Below, piece after piece: positions 9,073 through 18,263 of a stretch of DNA of 64,000 nucleotides. The stretch is from Bifidobacterium olomucense. Lineage in GTDB: Bacteria; Actinomycetota; Actinomycetes; Actinomycetales; Bifidobacteriaceae. A program made the position numbers and the translations under genes. Each line of letters opens with the position of its first letter. Position 1 is the stretch's first letter. The notes beneath the pieces were generated by a model, which did not search any database, had not been told where the DNA came from, and saw only the letters and a list, made by a program, of their open reading frames with translations. The DNA is taken from assembly GCF_012932375.1 (NCBI RefSeq), contig NZ_JAAIIG010000001.1:186001-250000 (forward strand), written 5' to 3'.

Positions 9073-10206
9073 ATGAACATCACGCATCTGACTCCGGACG
9101 CCCAAGGCGAGGTTGAATGGCCTTCGTTCGACAACGATAAAAAAGCCGTGGTAACCCTTGGCGCTTTCGACGGCATGCATTTGGGACATCAGGCCGTGAT
9201 CAAGCGTGTGGTTGAGCTGGCTCACCAACATGATGCTTTCTCCGTGGTGATATTGTTCGATCCTCGACCTGCTTTTGTGCATAGCTGGGCCGCCAAGCAT
9301 GAAGGGCAGGAGCCTGACGAAGAGCAGATCGATGCCGAAGCGCTGACAAGCGTGCGGGAGCGACTGCGCCGTATCGAGTCGTTGGGCGTGGATCAGGTGC
9401 TTGTCGTTCATTACACATTGGCCTTCGCCGCCAAGTCGTACATCTTCTTCCTCGGCCGTCTCACGGGTAAACTCGGTATGCGTACATTGGTGCTCGGCCA
9501 GGATGCCGCCTTCGGCAAGGGGCGTGAAGGCGATGTACATCATGTGGCTAATCTGGCCGCTGCAACCGGTGTCTTTGAACTGGACGTAGTGGATGACCGT
9601 GGCCCCGGTGAAGTGCGTATCCCGCGTGATTTCAAGCCGGAAATGCCTACTGAATGGGGGGAGCCCACCGACCCGTTGGCGAATGCCAGCAAAGCGGAAC
9701 GTCGTGCGTGGAGCAAGAAGCACCAGGCCAAGGCTATGCGTGCGTGGAGTTCCACCAATGTACGATATCTGCTCGCTCACGGCCGTATCCAAGAGGCCAA
9801 CGCCATTCTGGGCGCTCCGCATGCGATCGAAGGCGAAGTGGTACATGGTGAGGAGCGAGGCCGCACCATCGGGTTCCCGACCGCGAACCTCGGTACGGAC
9901 ATTGAAGGCTATATTCCGGTCGATGGCGTCTATGCCGGGTGGCTCGTGGATGGAGACAAGCGTTGGCCTGCTGCCATCTCAATCGGTACCAAGCCCACCT
10001 TCAGCGAGAAAACCGGTCTCAACGAACGCGTGGTGGAATCCTATTGCATCACCGATGATTGGATTGACCTGTACGGTCACAAGGTGCGTGTGGAATTCAC
10101 CGGTTTCCTGCGCCCGCAGGTCAAATTCGGCAGCGCTGATGAGCTTGTGGCTGAATTGAAGCGCAATGTGGAGGAGACCAAGCGTCTGACGGCAACTGTC
10201 TGCTGA
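9073..10206 (+). CDS. ribF: Bifunctional riboflavin kinase / FAD synthetase
   Basis: The 377-residue protein has an N-terminal FMN adenylyltransferase domain (LGAFDGMHLGHQAVIKRV, residues 29–46) and a C-terminal flavokinase domain (RTIGFPTANLG and GVYAGWLVDG, about residues 270–375). It makes FMN and then FAD from riboflavin with ATP. Between the domains is a short insertion (EWGEPTDPLANASKAERRAW) not found in the E. coli enzyme. No FMN riboswitch was recognised upstream. The gene ends the translation block at a strong bidirectional terminator. Confidence 0.96.
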   Translation: MNITHLTPDAQGEVEWPSFDNDKKAVVTLGAFDGMHLGHQAVIKRVVELAHQHDAFSVVILFDPRPAFVHSWAAKHEGQEPDEEQIDAEALTSVRERLRRIESLGVDQVLVVHYTLAFAAKSYIFFLGRLTGKLGMRTLVLGQDAAFGKGREGDVHHVANLAAATGVFELDVVDDRGPGEVRIPRDFKPEMPTEWGEPTDPLANASKAERRAWSKKHQAKAMRAWSSTNVRYLLAHGRIQEANAILGAPHAIEGEVVHGEERGRTIGFPTANLGTDIEGYIPVDGVYAGWLVDGDKRWPAAISIGTKPTFSEKTGLNERVVESYCITDDWIDLYGHKVRVEFTGFLRPQVKFGSADELVAELKRNVEETKRLTATVC

Positions 10207-10261
10207 TCGGTTCGGCAATCCGCTGTATCGCCGCAGTTTGTCCAGCTTGCGACGCGATGGT

Positions 10262-10317
10262 TGAAAATGGCTCTGGTGAAAGCGCTCGGTTTGGCGCTTT
10301 CACCAGAGCCATTTTCA
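10262..10317. terminator. Bidirectional terminator between ribF and the ABC transporter
   Basis: Two perfectly complementary 24-bp arms (10262–10285 and 10294–10317) enclose an 8-base loop. The A-rich start and T-rich end of the stem (TGAAAATGG / CCATTTTCA) suit termination in both directions for the converging ribF and ABC ATPase genes. Confidence 0.88.
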
Positions 10318-10376
10318 ATAAAGACGTTGTATTCTGCGCCGCGACAAAACAGCAGGACAGCAGAACAGCAGACATG

Positions 10377-11174
10377 TCAGTGCCGGAAATGCGCGAAGAA
10401 TTCGCGTGTCTGTGGATCCTCCGACTCATCCATCACCTCGCGGGGCGTGCCGTTTTCGGCGATCACACCGCCGCGCAACAGCACGATGCGGTCGGCCGCT
10501 TCATGGGCGAAACTCATCTCGTGTGTGGCCATGAGAATCGTGGTGCCTTGGGATTTCAGTTCGGCCACCATATTGAGCACCTCTCCCACCAACATCGGGT
10601 CCAGGGCCGAGGTGATTTCGTCAAGCAACAGCAGTTCCGGATCGGTCATCAGCGCACGGGCGATCGCCACACGCTGCTGTTGACCGCCGGAGAGCTGATC
10701 CGGGTAGGCATCCGCCTTGTTGCGCATGCCGATGCGGTCCAGCAGCTCAAGCGCGCGCGTATAGGCGCGGTCCTTATCCCAATGATGCACTTTGATGGCA
10801 GCCAACGTCACGTTCTTCAATACCGACATATGGGGGAACAGGTTGAATTGCTGGAACACCACGCCAATACGCGAACGGATCTGGTCCTGATTCGCGCGCG
10901 GATCGGTGATGTCCGTGTCGCCAAGCCAGATCTGCCCGTCATCCACCTGCTCCAGCAGGTTCACGCATTTCATCAGCGTTGATTTGCCGGAGCCGGAGGG
11001 GCCCAGCAACGCGACCACTTCGTGCGGTTGGATCTCAAAGGAAATGCCGCGCAATACCTGGGTCGAACCGAAGGACTTGCGTACGTCGTCCAGTCGAAGC
11101 ACCGGCTTGGAGATTGTCTTCTGTGTTGCGTTCATAGTGCTCACCGCGTCTTCCATCGTCATCGCCTTGCTCAT
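10377..11174 (-). CDS. Amino-acid ABC transporter ATP-binding protein (GlnQ/HisP-type)
   Basis: This 265-residue ATPase has Walker A (LLGPSGSGKSTLMKCVN), the signature LSGGQQQRVAIARAL, Walker B LLLLDEITSALDP and a switch His in MATHEMSFA. The family energises uptake of polar amino acids, and the close similarity to GlnQ/HisP types is clear. The start overlaps the upstream permease stop by four bases (ATGA), implying translational coupling. It is the last gene of a binding protein–permease–ATPase run. The substrate is unknown; the upstream sulfur-metabolism-like genes make a sulfur amino acid one guess only. Confidence 0.93.
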   Translation of the reverse strand: MSKAMTMEDAVSTMNATQKTISKPVLRLDDVRKSFGSTQVLRGISFEIQPHEVVALLGPSGSGKSTLMKCVNLLEQVDDGQIWLGDTDITDPRANQDQIRSRIGVVFQQFNLFPHMSVLKNVTLAAIKVHHWDKDRAYTRALELLDRIGMRNKADAYPDQLSGGQQQRVAIARALMTDPELLLLDEITSALDPMLVGEVLNMVAELKSQGTTILMATHEMSFAHEAADRIVLLRGGVIAENGTPREVMDESEDPQTREFFAHFRH

Positions 11175-12031
11175 ACTGTGCCTGCACTCAGCTCACGCTT
11201 ACGCAGCCGTGCCGTGTACCAATCGTTAAGCAGAATGAATGGCACGCTCATCAGAATGAACAGCAGGCTGGCCACCACGTACGGGGTGAAGTTATAGGTG
11301 CTGGCCACATCGATCTGCGCGGCGCGCACGGCGTCGACTGCGCCCAGTACGGAGATCAGGCCGACATCCTTCTGCATGGAGATGAAGTCGTTCATCAGGG
11401 CGGGGGCGACCTTGCGCAATGCTTGCGGGATTACGATCAGTCGGGTGGTCTGGCCCGCCGTAAGACCGAGGGAACGTGCCGAAGCGCGTTGCGAGGGGTG
11501 CACGTCGTTGAAGCCGGCGCGCAGCACTTCGGATACATAGGCGCTATAGCCCATGATGACGGCGATGGTTCCCAGAATCGAGGGGTCGATGCGGCCGAAC
11601 AGACCGAGACCGGGAATGCCGAAACCGATCAGGTACAGCACTACGATGATGGGCACTCCTCGCATCACGGTGGTGTAGATCAGCGCGAGAATGCGCAACG
11701 GGAACAGAATGGGGGAACGGCTGGTGCGGATCAGCGCGATCAGCGTGCTGAGGATCGCGACGCCCACCAATGCGACCAACAGCACCTGAACGTTCAGCCA
11801 CAGGCCTTTGAGCACGTCCGGGAAGGATTTGACGAAGTATTCGCCGGAGAAGAACGTTTCCTTGACTCGTGGCCAGCCAGGGGACAGGTGCAGTCCGACG
11901 GCGATCACCACCACGAACACAATCGTGCTGACAAGGCTGGTGATAACCGATTTGATTTGCTGTTGAAGGCGGTATTGGCGGCGGTCGAGCTCGACTTGGC
12001 TGACCTCATGCGCTGACGTCTGTGATTGCAT
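11171..12031 (-). CDS. Amino-acid ABC transporter permease
   Basis: This 286-residue membrane protein of the HisM/GlnP type has about five hydrophobic segments after an N-terminal cytoplasmic stretch. The family loop is present: GYSAYVSEVLRAGFNDVHPSQRASARSLGLTAGQTTRLIVIPQALRKVAPAL (EAA motif), which contacts the ATPase. It probably forms a homodimer with the ATPase at 10377–11174 and receives substrate from the lipoprotein encoded at 12170. It is separated from the binding-protein gene by 138 bases holding two hairpins. Confidence 0.92.
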   Translation of the reverse strand: MQSQTSAHEVSQVELDRRQYRLQQQIKSVITSLVSTIVFVVVIAVGLHLSPGWPRVKETFFSGEYFVKSFPDVLKGLWLNVQVLLVALVGVAILSTLIALIRTSRSPILFPLRILALIYTTVMRGVPIIVVLYLIGFGIPGLGLFGRIDPSILGTIAVIMGYSAYVSEVLRAGFNDVHPSQRASARSLGLTAGQTTRLIVIPQALRKVAPALMNDFISMQKDVGLISVLGAVDAVRAAQIDVASTYNFTPYVVASLLFILMSVPFILLNDWYTARLRKRELSAGTV

Positions 12032-12065
12032 GTGCGGCGCTCGCTTCCTTGAACTGCTGTGAAAT

Positions 12066-12152
12066 GCATGCGGTAGGAATTATCGCATGCAATGATCTCG
12101 TGAAATGGAAAATGGCTTGGTCCGTAGCCATGATGTGGCGGCAGACCAAGCC
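12066..12152 (-). terminator. Hairpins between binding-protein and permease genes
   Basis: GGCTTGGTC (12114–12122) pairs with GACCAAGCC (12144–12152), and GCATGCG (12066–12072) with CGCATGC (12084–12090). Neither has a clear T tract. They follow the binding-protein stop on the minus strand and may stabilise its mRNA or attenuate downstream genes, the usual way such operons make more binding protein than permease. Confidence 0.55.
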
Positions 12153-12169
12153 AGCGATAACCGAATCGG

Positions 12170-13033
12170 CTACTTCAATTCGGTCAGATCAGTGGTGTAT
12201 TCGGCCAGCCACTTGTCCTGCAGCTTCTTCAGCGTGCCGTCGGCGTTCAGCTCGTCCACGGCCTTGGTGGTTGCTGCGGTGAGCTTGGAATCCTTGGGCA
12301 ATACGATGCCCATGCCGTTCTTGTCCTCGGATCCCGAGATGCGGCCGAGCACGGTGGCGTCCTTGACCTGTTCGGACTGGACCATGTACACGCATTCCAC
12401 GGTGCTGGTCACCAGTGCGTCGATCTGGCCGGCGTCGAGCGCTTGAGCCAAGGCGGCGTCATCGTTGAAGGTCTGGATGTCCTCCTTGATGGACTTCTTG
12501 ACGTAGTCGTAAGCCAGCGTGCCGACCATCACGCCGATGGTGGCGTCCTTCAGATCAGCGAGGGACTTGGCGTTGGCGAACTTGCCGTCCTTCTTGACGA
12601 TGACGGCCTGGCTGTCGTTGTAGTAGCTGGAGGAGAAGTCGACGGCCTTCTTGCGGGCGTCGGTGATGCCGAACTGCTGGATGTTCATATCCCAATCCTT
12701 GGCACCCGGGGCGATGGCGGAGTCGAAGGTGGAGCGTACCCAGACCACGTCAGACTTCTTGAAGCCGAGCTTTTCGGCCACATCGTAAGCCACGGCGGCC
12801 TCGTAGCCTTCACCGGACTCAGGCTTGTCGTTCATGACCCACGGCTCATATGCCGGCTCACCTGTGGCGATGGTCAGCTTGCCCGGGGTAACGGTCTGCT
12901 GCGTAAGATCGCTGGAATCAGCGGATGCGGAATTATTGGACTGGCTGGAGCCGCAGGCGGCGGTGAACACCAGGGCCAGAGCACTCACGGTGGCGGCCGC
13001 TACGCGGATGAAGCCTTTCTTATTGTTGAACAT
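12170..13033 (-). CDS. Amino-acid ABC transporter substrate-binding lipoprotein
   Basis: The 287-residue protein starts MFNNKKGFIRVAAATV, with a lipobox ending TAAC (Cys27), then a family-3 solute-binding domain (GKLTIATGEPAYEPWVMNDKPESGEG, ADLKDATIGVMVGTLAYDYV, LPKDSKLTAATTKAVDEL). It captures an amino acid outside the membrane for the permease encoded downstream. The ATG at 13031–13033 is chosen because GAGAGGA precedes it and the signal peptide begins there; an in-frame upstream ATG at 13111 would add a non-signal extension. Confidence 0.92.
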   Translation of the reverse strand: MFNNKKGFIRVAAATVSALALVFTAACGSSQSNNSASADSSDLTQQTVTPGKLTIATGEPAYEPWVMNDKPESGEGYEAAVAYDVAEKLGFKKSDVVWVRSTFDSAIAPGAKDWDMNIQQFGITDARKKAVDFSSSYYNDSQAVIVKKDGKFANAKSLADLKDATIGVMVGTLAYDYVKKSIKEDIQTFNDDAALAQALDAGQIDALVTSTVECVYMVQSEQVKDATVLGRISGSEDKNGMGIVLPKDSKLTAATTKAVDELNADGTLKKLQDKWLAEYTTDLTELK

Positions 13034-13170
13034 GATGGAATCCTCTCTCTTCCTGCATGGGATACGCGCCGCAATACATTGATTGACGGTCGTTTGGCGC
13101 ATGCGCGCCAATTTTAGAACGTTTACATTACGGTGGAGCCTGCATGCCTATTGCCGTTGGTTATAGCCGG

Positions 13171-13656
13171 TTATTCGAGGGTGAACCCCTCGAACACAAA
13201 TCCCGGGCTGACCACGCAGGACACCAAGGCGTCTGCGGTACCGGGAAGTGTACGCTGCCAGACGCCGGCCGGTACCACGGCATGGCCTGTAATGGGACTG
13301 TCGGCGGTGCCGCCAGCCGATGCGTCATCGGCGACGATGCCGCTGCCCAACGTGATTTGCGTGCGTTTGGCGGCGTCCTCTTGCGGTGAATCCCCGTCGC
13401 CGCCCAATTCCAGCGTCACCGGTGCCGGGCCATGCCACAGCCACAATTCGTCCGCATCCACCTTGTGCCAAGCGCTGGCATCTCCCTCGGGCAGCAGAAA
13501 ATAGATCAAGGAAGCCAGCGGGCGTTTACTCACGGCGTCCTCATGCGGACTTTGCCAATCGCGTGTGTACCAGCCGCCCTCCGGATGCGCCTCAAGACCA
13601 AGACGTTCCACCACCGAACGCGCGTATGCGCTCATGTCCTCCAATGCCACGCTCAT
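13171..13656 (-). CDS. Cupin superfamily protein (DUF985 type)
   Basis: This 161-residue small beta-barrel protein has the DUF985 pattern: LGLEAHPEGGWYTRDW, LIYFLLPEGDASAWHKVDADELW and the closing SCVVSPGFVFEGFTL. The His/Asp/Glu cluster could bind a metal or sugar, but the family's role is not established. AAGGAGT precedes ATG 13654–13656; a longer frame starting at 13782 has an unlikely Cys-rich leader. It is the third gene of the minus-strand run after the SahH-like and amidohydrolase genes. A 7-bp hairpin (TCGAGGG/CCCTCGA) overlaps its 3' end. Confidence 0.82.
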   Translation of the reverse strand: MSVALEDMSAYARSVVERLGLEAHPEGGWYTRDWQSPHEDAVSKRPLASLIYFLLPEGDASAWHKVDADELWLWHGPAPVTLELGGDGDSPQEDAAKRTQITLGSGIVADDASAGGTADSPITGHAVVPAGVWQRTLPGTADALVSCVVSPGFVFEGFTLE

Positions 13657-13782
13657 ATGTACTCCTTCCTTTGCTTCCTGCTGTTGCGTTATGCCGTCAC
13701 GCTGTTGCGTATGCCGCATTATTGCTTTATTGCTGCATTGTGCCGTGTCAGTGCTGCCGCAGTGCCGGCACAGCAACAGCAC

Positions 13783-15168
13783 TCACCACGCTCCGTTGTT
13801 GTATGCCTCGCGCCCGGCAATCACCGTGGCTCGATTGGTGCCTGCACCGTGGCGGATGAGCGTCTCCAATGTTTCTTCGATGCCGGCTGGCGACGATGTG
13901 TCGACAGGAATGTCGAAGAACGCCAGATCGGCCAACGCCCCCGCATTGATCTGCCCGATGCGGTTGACACCCACATGCATGCCCATCGAAGCGGCACCGC
14001 CCAGTGTGAGCATGCGAATCAGCCGGTGCGTCAGATCGTCGCTCGTATATCCCTGCTCGCGTGCGAGGTCGTACAGCATGGAGGCGTCATCCAATAGGTC
14101 GAGGCTTGGCGTGCTCGACAACGAGTCGGTACCCACCGCAACCAGATTGCCTTCCTCAAGGTATTCGCGGATCGGAGCATCCTTGCCGGTGTTGGTAATG
14201 CGGTTCGAACGCGGGCACAATGCCACGCCAACACCGCGCTGCCGCAGGATTCTGCGATCCTCCTTATCGGCCCACACGCCATGGGCGATATGCACATCCG
14301 GTCCCAGAGAACCAAGCTGATCGACAAACTGGATGGCGGATGCACCCTTGCCGACCTCTTTCAGCTGCTTGTAGCTCACCCAGTCATGATCGCGCCAGTC
14401 GGCGGCGGAGTATGTGGTGAGCACCGGCGGATAGGTGCCGGCTTCGAGCGGGGTTTCGGCCAAATGGATGTGCAAGCGCATATTGAGCCGTCGTGCGATA
14501 TCCGGCAGATCCACGAATGGCTCGGATTCCAGCGTGTAGGGCGCGTGCGGGCTGATGCCCAGGTTCGGCAGCCGCTCCTGGCTCATCTTGCGCAGCTGAC
14601 GACTCAGCTCGGTACGCCCCTTGGCGAGCCATTCGTCGTTATGCCAGCCCATAACCTCCCAGTAGGCGATGCCGTGCATGCCTTGTGAGGCGAGAGCCCC
14701 GGCGGCATCCAGATCGGTCACGATATCCGCTGCCGCAGTGGTGCCGGATTCGACCATCTGGCGTGCGCCGTCCTCCGCCCATTGCTTCCAAGGCTGCGTT
14801 TGCTGCGCTTCGGCATATACCTTGTTGAAGGCCAGCTCCCATGCGCGAAAGCGGTCGTAGGTGCCACGCCCCACTTCTGCCATGCCAGTGTACTGCAGAT
14901 GGGTATGCGCGTTGATCAGGCCGGGAGTCAGCACGCCATCCCAGTGATGTTCGGTGATCGTGGCGTTCTTCGTGGTCTCCTGCTTCAGCGCCTCCATAAC
15001 CCAGTGGCGCTTGCCTACATGGATCACACGGTTGCCATGCACGGCCACTGTGCCATCCACAATCACCGGACCGGTCACAGGAATTACCAGTTTGGCTGAA
15101 TACAGCGTCACCTGGTCAACGAGTTCCGGATCGTTGCCGGGCCATACTGCCGCTTCGGTGGAAATCAT
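13783..15168 (-). CDS. Amidohydrolase of the SAH/MTA deaminase (Atz/Trz) type
   Basis: The 461-residue metal-dependent hydrolase has GLINAHTHL (His88, His90), GISPHAPYT, MRLHIHLAET, a later IAHGVW and GTDSLSS with the metal Asp: the layout of the MtaD / S-adenosylhomocysteine deaminase / chlorohydrolase group. It probably deaminates a purine-containing substrate in the cytoplasm. It overlaps the upstream SahH-like stop by four bases with AAGGAGG inside that gene, so the two are translationally coupled. That coupling is the main argument for an S-adenosylhomocysteine substrate. Guanine or cytosine deaminase activity cannot be excluded from sequence alone. Confidence 0.83.
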   Translation of the reverse strand: MISTEAAVWPGNDPELVDQVTLYSAKLVIPVTGPVIVDGTVAVHGNRVIHVGKRHWVMEALKQETTKNATITEHHWDGVLTPGLINAHTHLQYTGMAEVGRGTYDRFRAWELAFNKVYAEAQQTQPWKQWAEDGARQMVESGTTAAADIVTDLDAAGALASQGMHGIAYWEVMGWHNDEWLAKGRTELSRQLRKMSQERLPNLGISPHAPYTLESEPFVDLPDIARRLNMRLHIHLAETPLEAGTYPPVLTTYSAADWRDHDWVSYKQLKEVGKGASAIQFVDQLGSLGPDVHIAHGVWADKEDRRILRQRGVGVALCPRSNRITNTGKDAPIREYLEEGNLVAVGTDSLSSTPSLDLLDDASMLYDLAREQGYTSDDLTHRLIRMLTLGGAASMGMHVGVNRIGQINAGALADLAFFDIPVDTSSPAGIEETLETLIRHGAGTNRATVIAGREAYNNGAW

Positions 15169-16694
15169 CGGGCCTCCTTGGAAGTCAGTGTGTTCGCTTG
15201 CGCCGGTCTGGTGGCGGTATAGCCGCGCGCATTCTCCGCGAATCGCGTCAATCGCCAGTCGTAGCCATTATCGGCCACCGCGTGGCTGGCCTGATATCCG
15301 CGTGCCTTAAGCGCCGCGTCGGCTATACGGCGGTCCGTTTCGGAGTCAAGCCGAATCAGCTTGTGGGGGAGCGTTCCTTGATGCTCAAGCAGATAGGCGA
15401 CCGCACTGGCCTGCACAGCGAAACTCAGATCCATGATCTCAATGGGATTGCCGCCGCCGACTGTGTAGTTCACCCCATCCCCATCCGCCAGCAACGTGAG
15501 CGTCGGGCCTTCAGGAACCTTGAGATCGAAGCGTTCGCGATTCACCGCGGGCGTGAAATCAGGCACCTCATCCAGGGCGATCTCATTGGCGATGCCGCCG
15601 ATCACCGCCAATACCGTGCCTTCGCGCATCAGTCGCATATGCTCAAGCGTGATCGTATGACGCACACCGGTCGCGGAAATCACGATATCGGCTGAGGGCA
15701 ACGCATCATTGATGTCACGGGCCTCAAACCCGTCGAACACGGCTTTGAGCGCGGCTACGGCATCGATGTCGCAGATCGTCACGCGTGCGCCCAATGCCCG
15801 CACTCGCCGCGCGAATCCCCGGCCGACTGGGCCGTATCCGATCACAGTGACTCGGGCTCCGGAGAAGGCATCGGCACCTAGAATGCGCTGCATCGTGGTC
15901 ACGCAGGTTTCACCGGTGCCATGCGCGTTGTCGAACCCGGTTTTGAGAATGCTGTCGTTCACCGCGACCACCGGATAGGTGAGCGCTCCCGCTGCCTCCA
16001 TACCGGCGAAAGCCCTCACGCCGCTGGTCGTCTCCTCGGCCACGCCAATCAGGTTTGCCGCGAGTTCTGGGCGTTCGAGAGAGGCCAGACGGGCGAAGCT
16101 CGCACCATCGTCGATGATGATATCAGGCTGAATGGTGTCCAGTAGACGCAATGCCGCCTCCTGAGCCTGCTTAGGCGTCCAATCGCGGCTTGATTCCACG
16201 ATGATGCCTTCGCGCTTCAGTTGTTCTGCGACACGTGGATCCGTGGAATCCGGGCCGCAATAGACGCCCACGATCGCTCCCGCTGCATGCAGTTTTCGCA
16301 GCAGAATCGCGGTTTTCGGCTCCAAGATCAAGCAGACGGCGATGCGGACCCCTGAAAAATCAATGCCGCGATCGTGCAATCCGTCCATGACATCGCGCAA
16401 CACCGGCATATGCTCTTCGGCGTAGGCCATCGCCTCAAAACCTGAGGCTTTGCGCATGTCTGGGATTTGCTCAATCGGCAAGGACAAATCAAAACGAAAA
16501 TCGTCGGGGCTCTCATGCGTCGCATCAGGTTGTTCCACGGTCATGCCCCATTGATGGGCTGCAGATACATGATCCGGTCGCAAGTCAGGTGATGCCATAG
16601 CTAGGCGTGCGCCGGCCAATGAACGATTGGTGCGTTGTGAAAACGTCTCCGCCCAGGCAACGAAGTCACAACCAACTGAGTCGTTTCGAGTCAT
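15165..16694 (-). CDS. S-adenosylhomocysteine hydrolase-like protein, possible S-inosylhomocysteine hydrolase
   Basis: This 509-residue protein is clearly related to AdoHcy hydrolase: IIIDDGA (Asp195/196), EETTSG (220–225), NDSILKTGFDN with the Lys251–Asp255 spacing of the catalytic pair, and a Rossmann motif GYGPVGRG (286–293). It is divergent: the family's GHFDVEI stretch is GGIANEI (366–372), so the usual His is missing; the N-terminal adenine-binding HMT-type motif and the C-terminal KPDHYRY are not seen. GAGGGAG precedes ATG 16692–16694; a longer frame starts at 16748. It overlaps the amidohydrolase gene, which suggests the hydrolase may act on the deaminated product. Confidence 0.78.
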   Translation of the reverse strand: MTRNDSVGCDFVAWAETFSQRTNRSLAGARLAMASPDLRPDHVSAAHQWGMTVEQPDATHESPDDFRFDLSLPIEQIPDMRKASGFEAMAYAEEHMPVLRDVMDGLHDRGIDFSGVRIAVCLILEPKTAILLRKLHAAGAIVGVYCGPDSTDPRVAEQLKREGIIVESSRDWTPKQAQEAALRLLDTIQPDIIIDDGASFARLASLERPELAANLIGVAEETTSGVRAFAGMEAAGALTYPVVAVNDSILKTGFDNAHGTGETCVTTMQRILGADAFSGARVTVIGYGPVGRGFARRVRALGARVTICDIDAVAALKAVFDGFEARDINDALPSADIVISATGVRHTITLEHMRLMREGTVLAVIGGIANEIALDEVPDFTPAVNRERFDLKVPEGPTLTLLADGDGVNYTVGGGNPIEIMDLSFAVQASAVAYLLEHQGTLPHKLIRLDSETDRRIADAALKARGYQASHAVADNGYDWRLTRFAENARGYTATRPAQANTLTSKEAR

Positions 16695-16781
16695 TTCCAC
16701 TCCCTCGTTGTGCAGTATGGGAACTATCCTAAAACATCCGTTTTGCATATGAGTCGACAGCCGTTTGGTGTCCGCCGTGTG

Positions 16782-18218
16782 TTATTTCAAGAGCGTTTCC
16801 AGCGCATCGGCCAATGTGCCTGCTTCCACGAGACGCAACCCGTCGATATGAATCGGTTTGCGCATCGGTGGAACAACGGCGGTTGTGAAGCCCAGCCGTG
16901 CCGCCTCACGCAGACGGTATTCCATGCGGGGGGCCGGCCGAACCCGCCCGGTCAAAGAGATCTCACCGATCGCGCACGTGGAGCGAGCGATCGGCTTGGA
17001 TGTGGCGGCGCTCGCCAATGCCGCCACGATCGCCAGATCCGAACTGGGTTCCTTGGCCTGACCGCCGGCGATGGTGGAGACATACAGGTCATTGGCCAGC
17101 AGGTTAAGTTTGCTATGCCTGTACAGAACTGCGGTCAGCATAGCGATGCGACTGGGATCGACGCCATTGACGGCACGGCGGGGGGTGGGCAGAACGGACT
17201 TGGTGACCAACGCCTGTACTTCGATCGGTAGACTGCGATGCCCGTCCAAGGTGAACGTCACGCACGTACCTTCCACCGGTGTCGTGTCGGTGGCATTGGG
17301 GTCGCTGCCGAGGAACAGCCCTGACGGGTCCGTGACCTCTTCGATTCCTTCACCGCTCATGTCAAAGCATCCGACCTCGTCAGTCGGTCCGAAACGGTTC
17401 TTGATCGCGCGCAGCATGCGGAGCGCAGTTTCGCTATCGCCTTCGAACTGGCACACCACATCAACCAGATGTTCCAAGGTGCGAGGGCCGGCAATCGAGC
17501 CGTCTTTGGTTACATGGCCTACCAGGAACACGGGAATATCCATGCTTTTGGCGGTGTCGATCAATGCGCTCGCCACTTCCCGCACCTGCGTGGATCCGCC
17601 GGAGATGCCATCGACCTCTTGGGAGACGATGGTCTGCGCGGAATCCACAATGGCCAGTGCCGGCTTCGTCTGCTCGATCAGACCCAGCACCGTGGACAGG
17701 TCGGTGGTGGAAGCCAACAGTAGGTTCGGTTCCACGACATTGATGCGCGAAGCGCGCAAGCGCACCTGAGCCTGTGATTCCTCGCCGGAAATATAGAGCA
17801 CTGTACCGGCCGGCGAGGTGCCTTTCGCTGCCACGGTCCTGGCCACATTGCCGGCCGTCTGCAGCAGCAGTGTCGATTTGCCTATGCCCGGCTCTCCGGC
17901 GATCAGCGTCACCGAACCGGGTACCACGCCGCCGCCGAGCACGCGATCGAACTCACTGAAGCCGGTGGGCAGTCGTTTCACGCTTTCCGTATCGATCTCG
18001 GTGATAGGACGTGCGGCAGACCGCGCATCGGCCGGCACCGATGCCGATTGCGTGCGCGAGGTCCGCCCGGGCGCTGCAGTACGCACTCCGGCTGCGGGAC
18101 GAGCTTCATGAAACTCTTCAACGGTACCCCATTGGCCGCATTCAGGGCATCGCCCCACCCATTTCGCAGTGCTCCACCCGCATTCGGAACACATGTACTG
18201 CACAGTTGATTTCGCCAT
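16782..18218 (-). CDS. radA: DNA repair protein RadA/Sms
   Basis: The 478-residue protein has a C4 zinc finger (Cys10, 13, 24, 27), a RecA-like ATPase with Walker A GEPGIGKS (108–115), the RadA signature KNRFG, and a C-terminal Lon-like domain (residues about 330–478). It aids branch migration and processing of recombination intermediates. The ATG at 18216–18218 lacks a Shine-Dalgarno sequence. TACTGT is on the minus strand at 18225–18230, six bases off, so the mRNA is probably leaderless. A perfect 16-bp palindrome lies about 30 bases upstream. Confidence 0.96.
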   Translation of the reverse strand: MAKSTVQYMCSECGWSTAKWVGRCPECGQWGTVEEFHEARPAAGVRTAAPGRTSRTQSASVPADARSAARPITEIDTESVKRLPTGFSEFDRVLGGGVVPGSVTLIAGEPGIGKSTLLLQTAGNVARTVAAKGTSPAGTVLYISGEESQAQVRLRASRINVVEPNLLLASTTDLSTVLGLIEQTKPALAIVDSAQTIVSQEVDGISGGSTQVREVASALIDTAKSMDIPVFLVGHVTKDGSIAGPRTLEHLVDVVCQFEGDSETALRMLRAIKNRFGPTDEVGCFDMSGEGIEEVTDPSGLFLGSDPNATDTTPVEGTCVTFTLDGHRSLPIEVQALVTKSVLPTPRRAVNGVDPSRIAMLTAVLYRHSKLNLLANDLYVSTIAGGQAKEPSSDLAIVAALASAATSKPIARSTCAIGEISLTGRVRPAPRMEYRLREAARLGFTTAVVPPMRKPIHIDGLRLVEAGTLADALETLLK

Positions 18219-18247
18219 GATTCCACAGTAACTGCTATCCGCAATCT

Positions 18248-18263
18248 CGGTAAAATTTTACCG
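18248..18263. promoter_or_regulatory. 16-bp perfect palindrome upstream of radA
   Basis: CGGTAAAATTTTACCG is an exact dyad placed just upstream of the proposed radA -10 element, where the -35 region should be. Position and symmetry suit an operator for a dimeric regulator. It does not resemble the LexA boxes known from actinobacteria, and no cognate regulator is adjacent. Confidence 0.45.
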
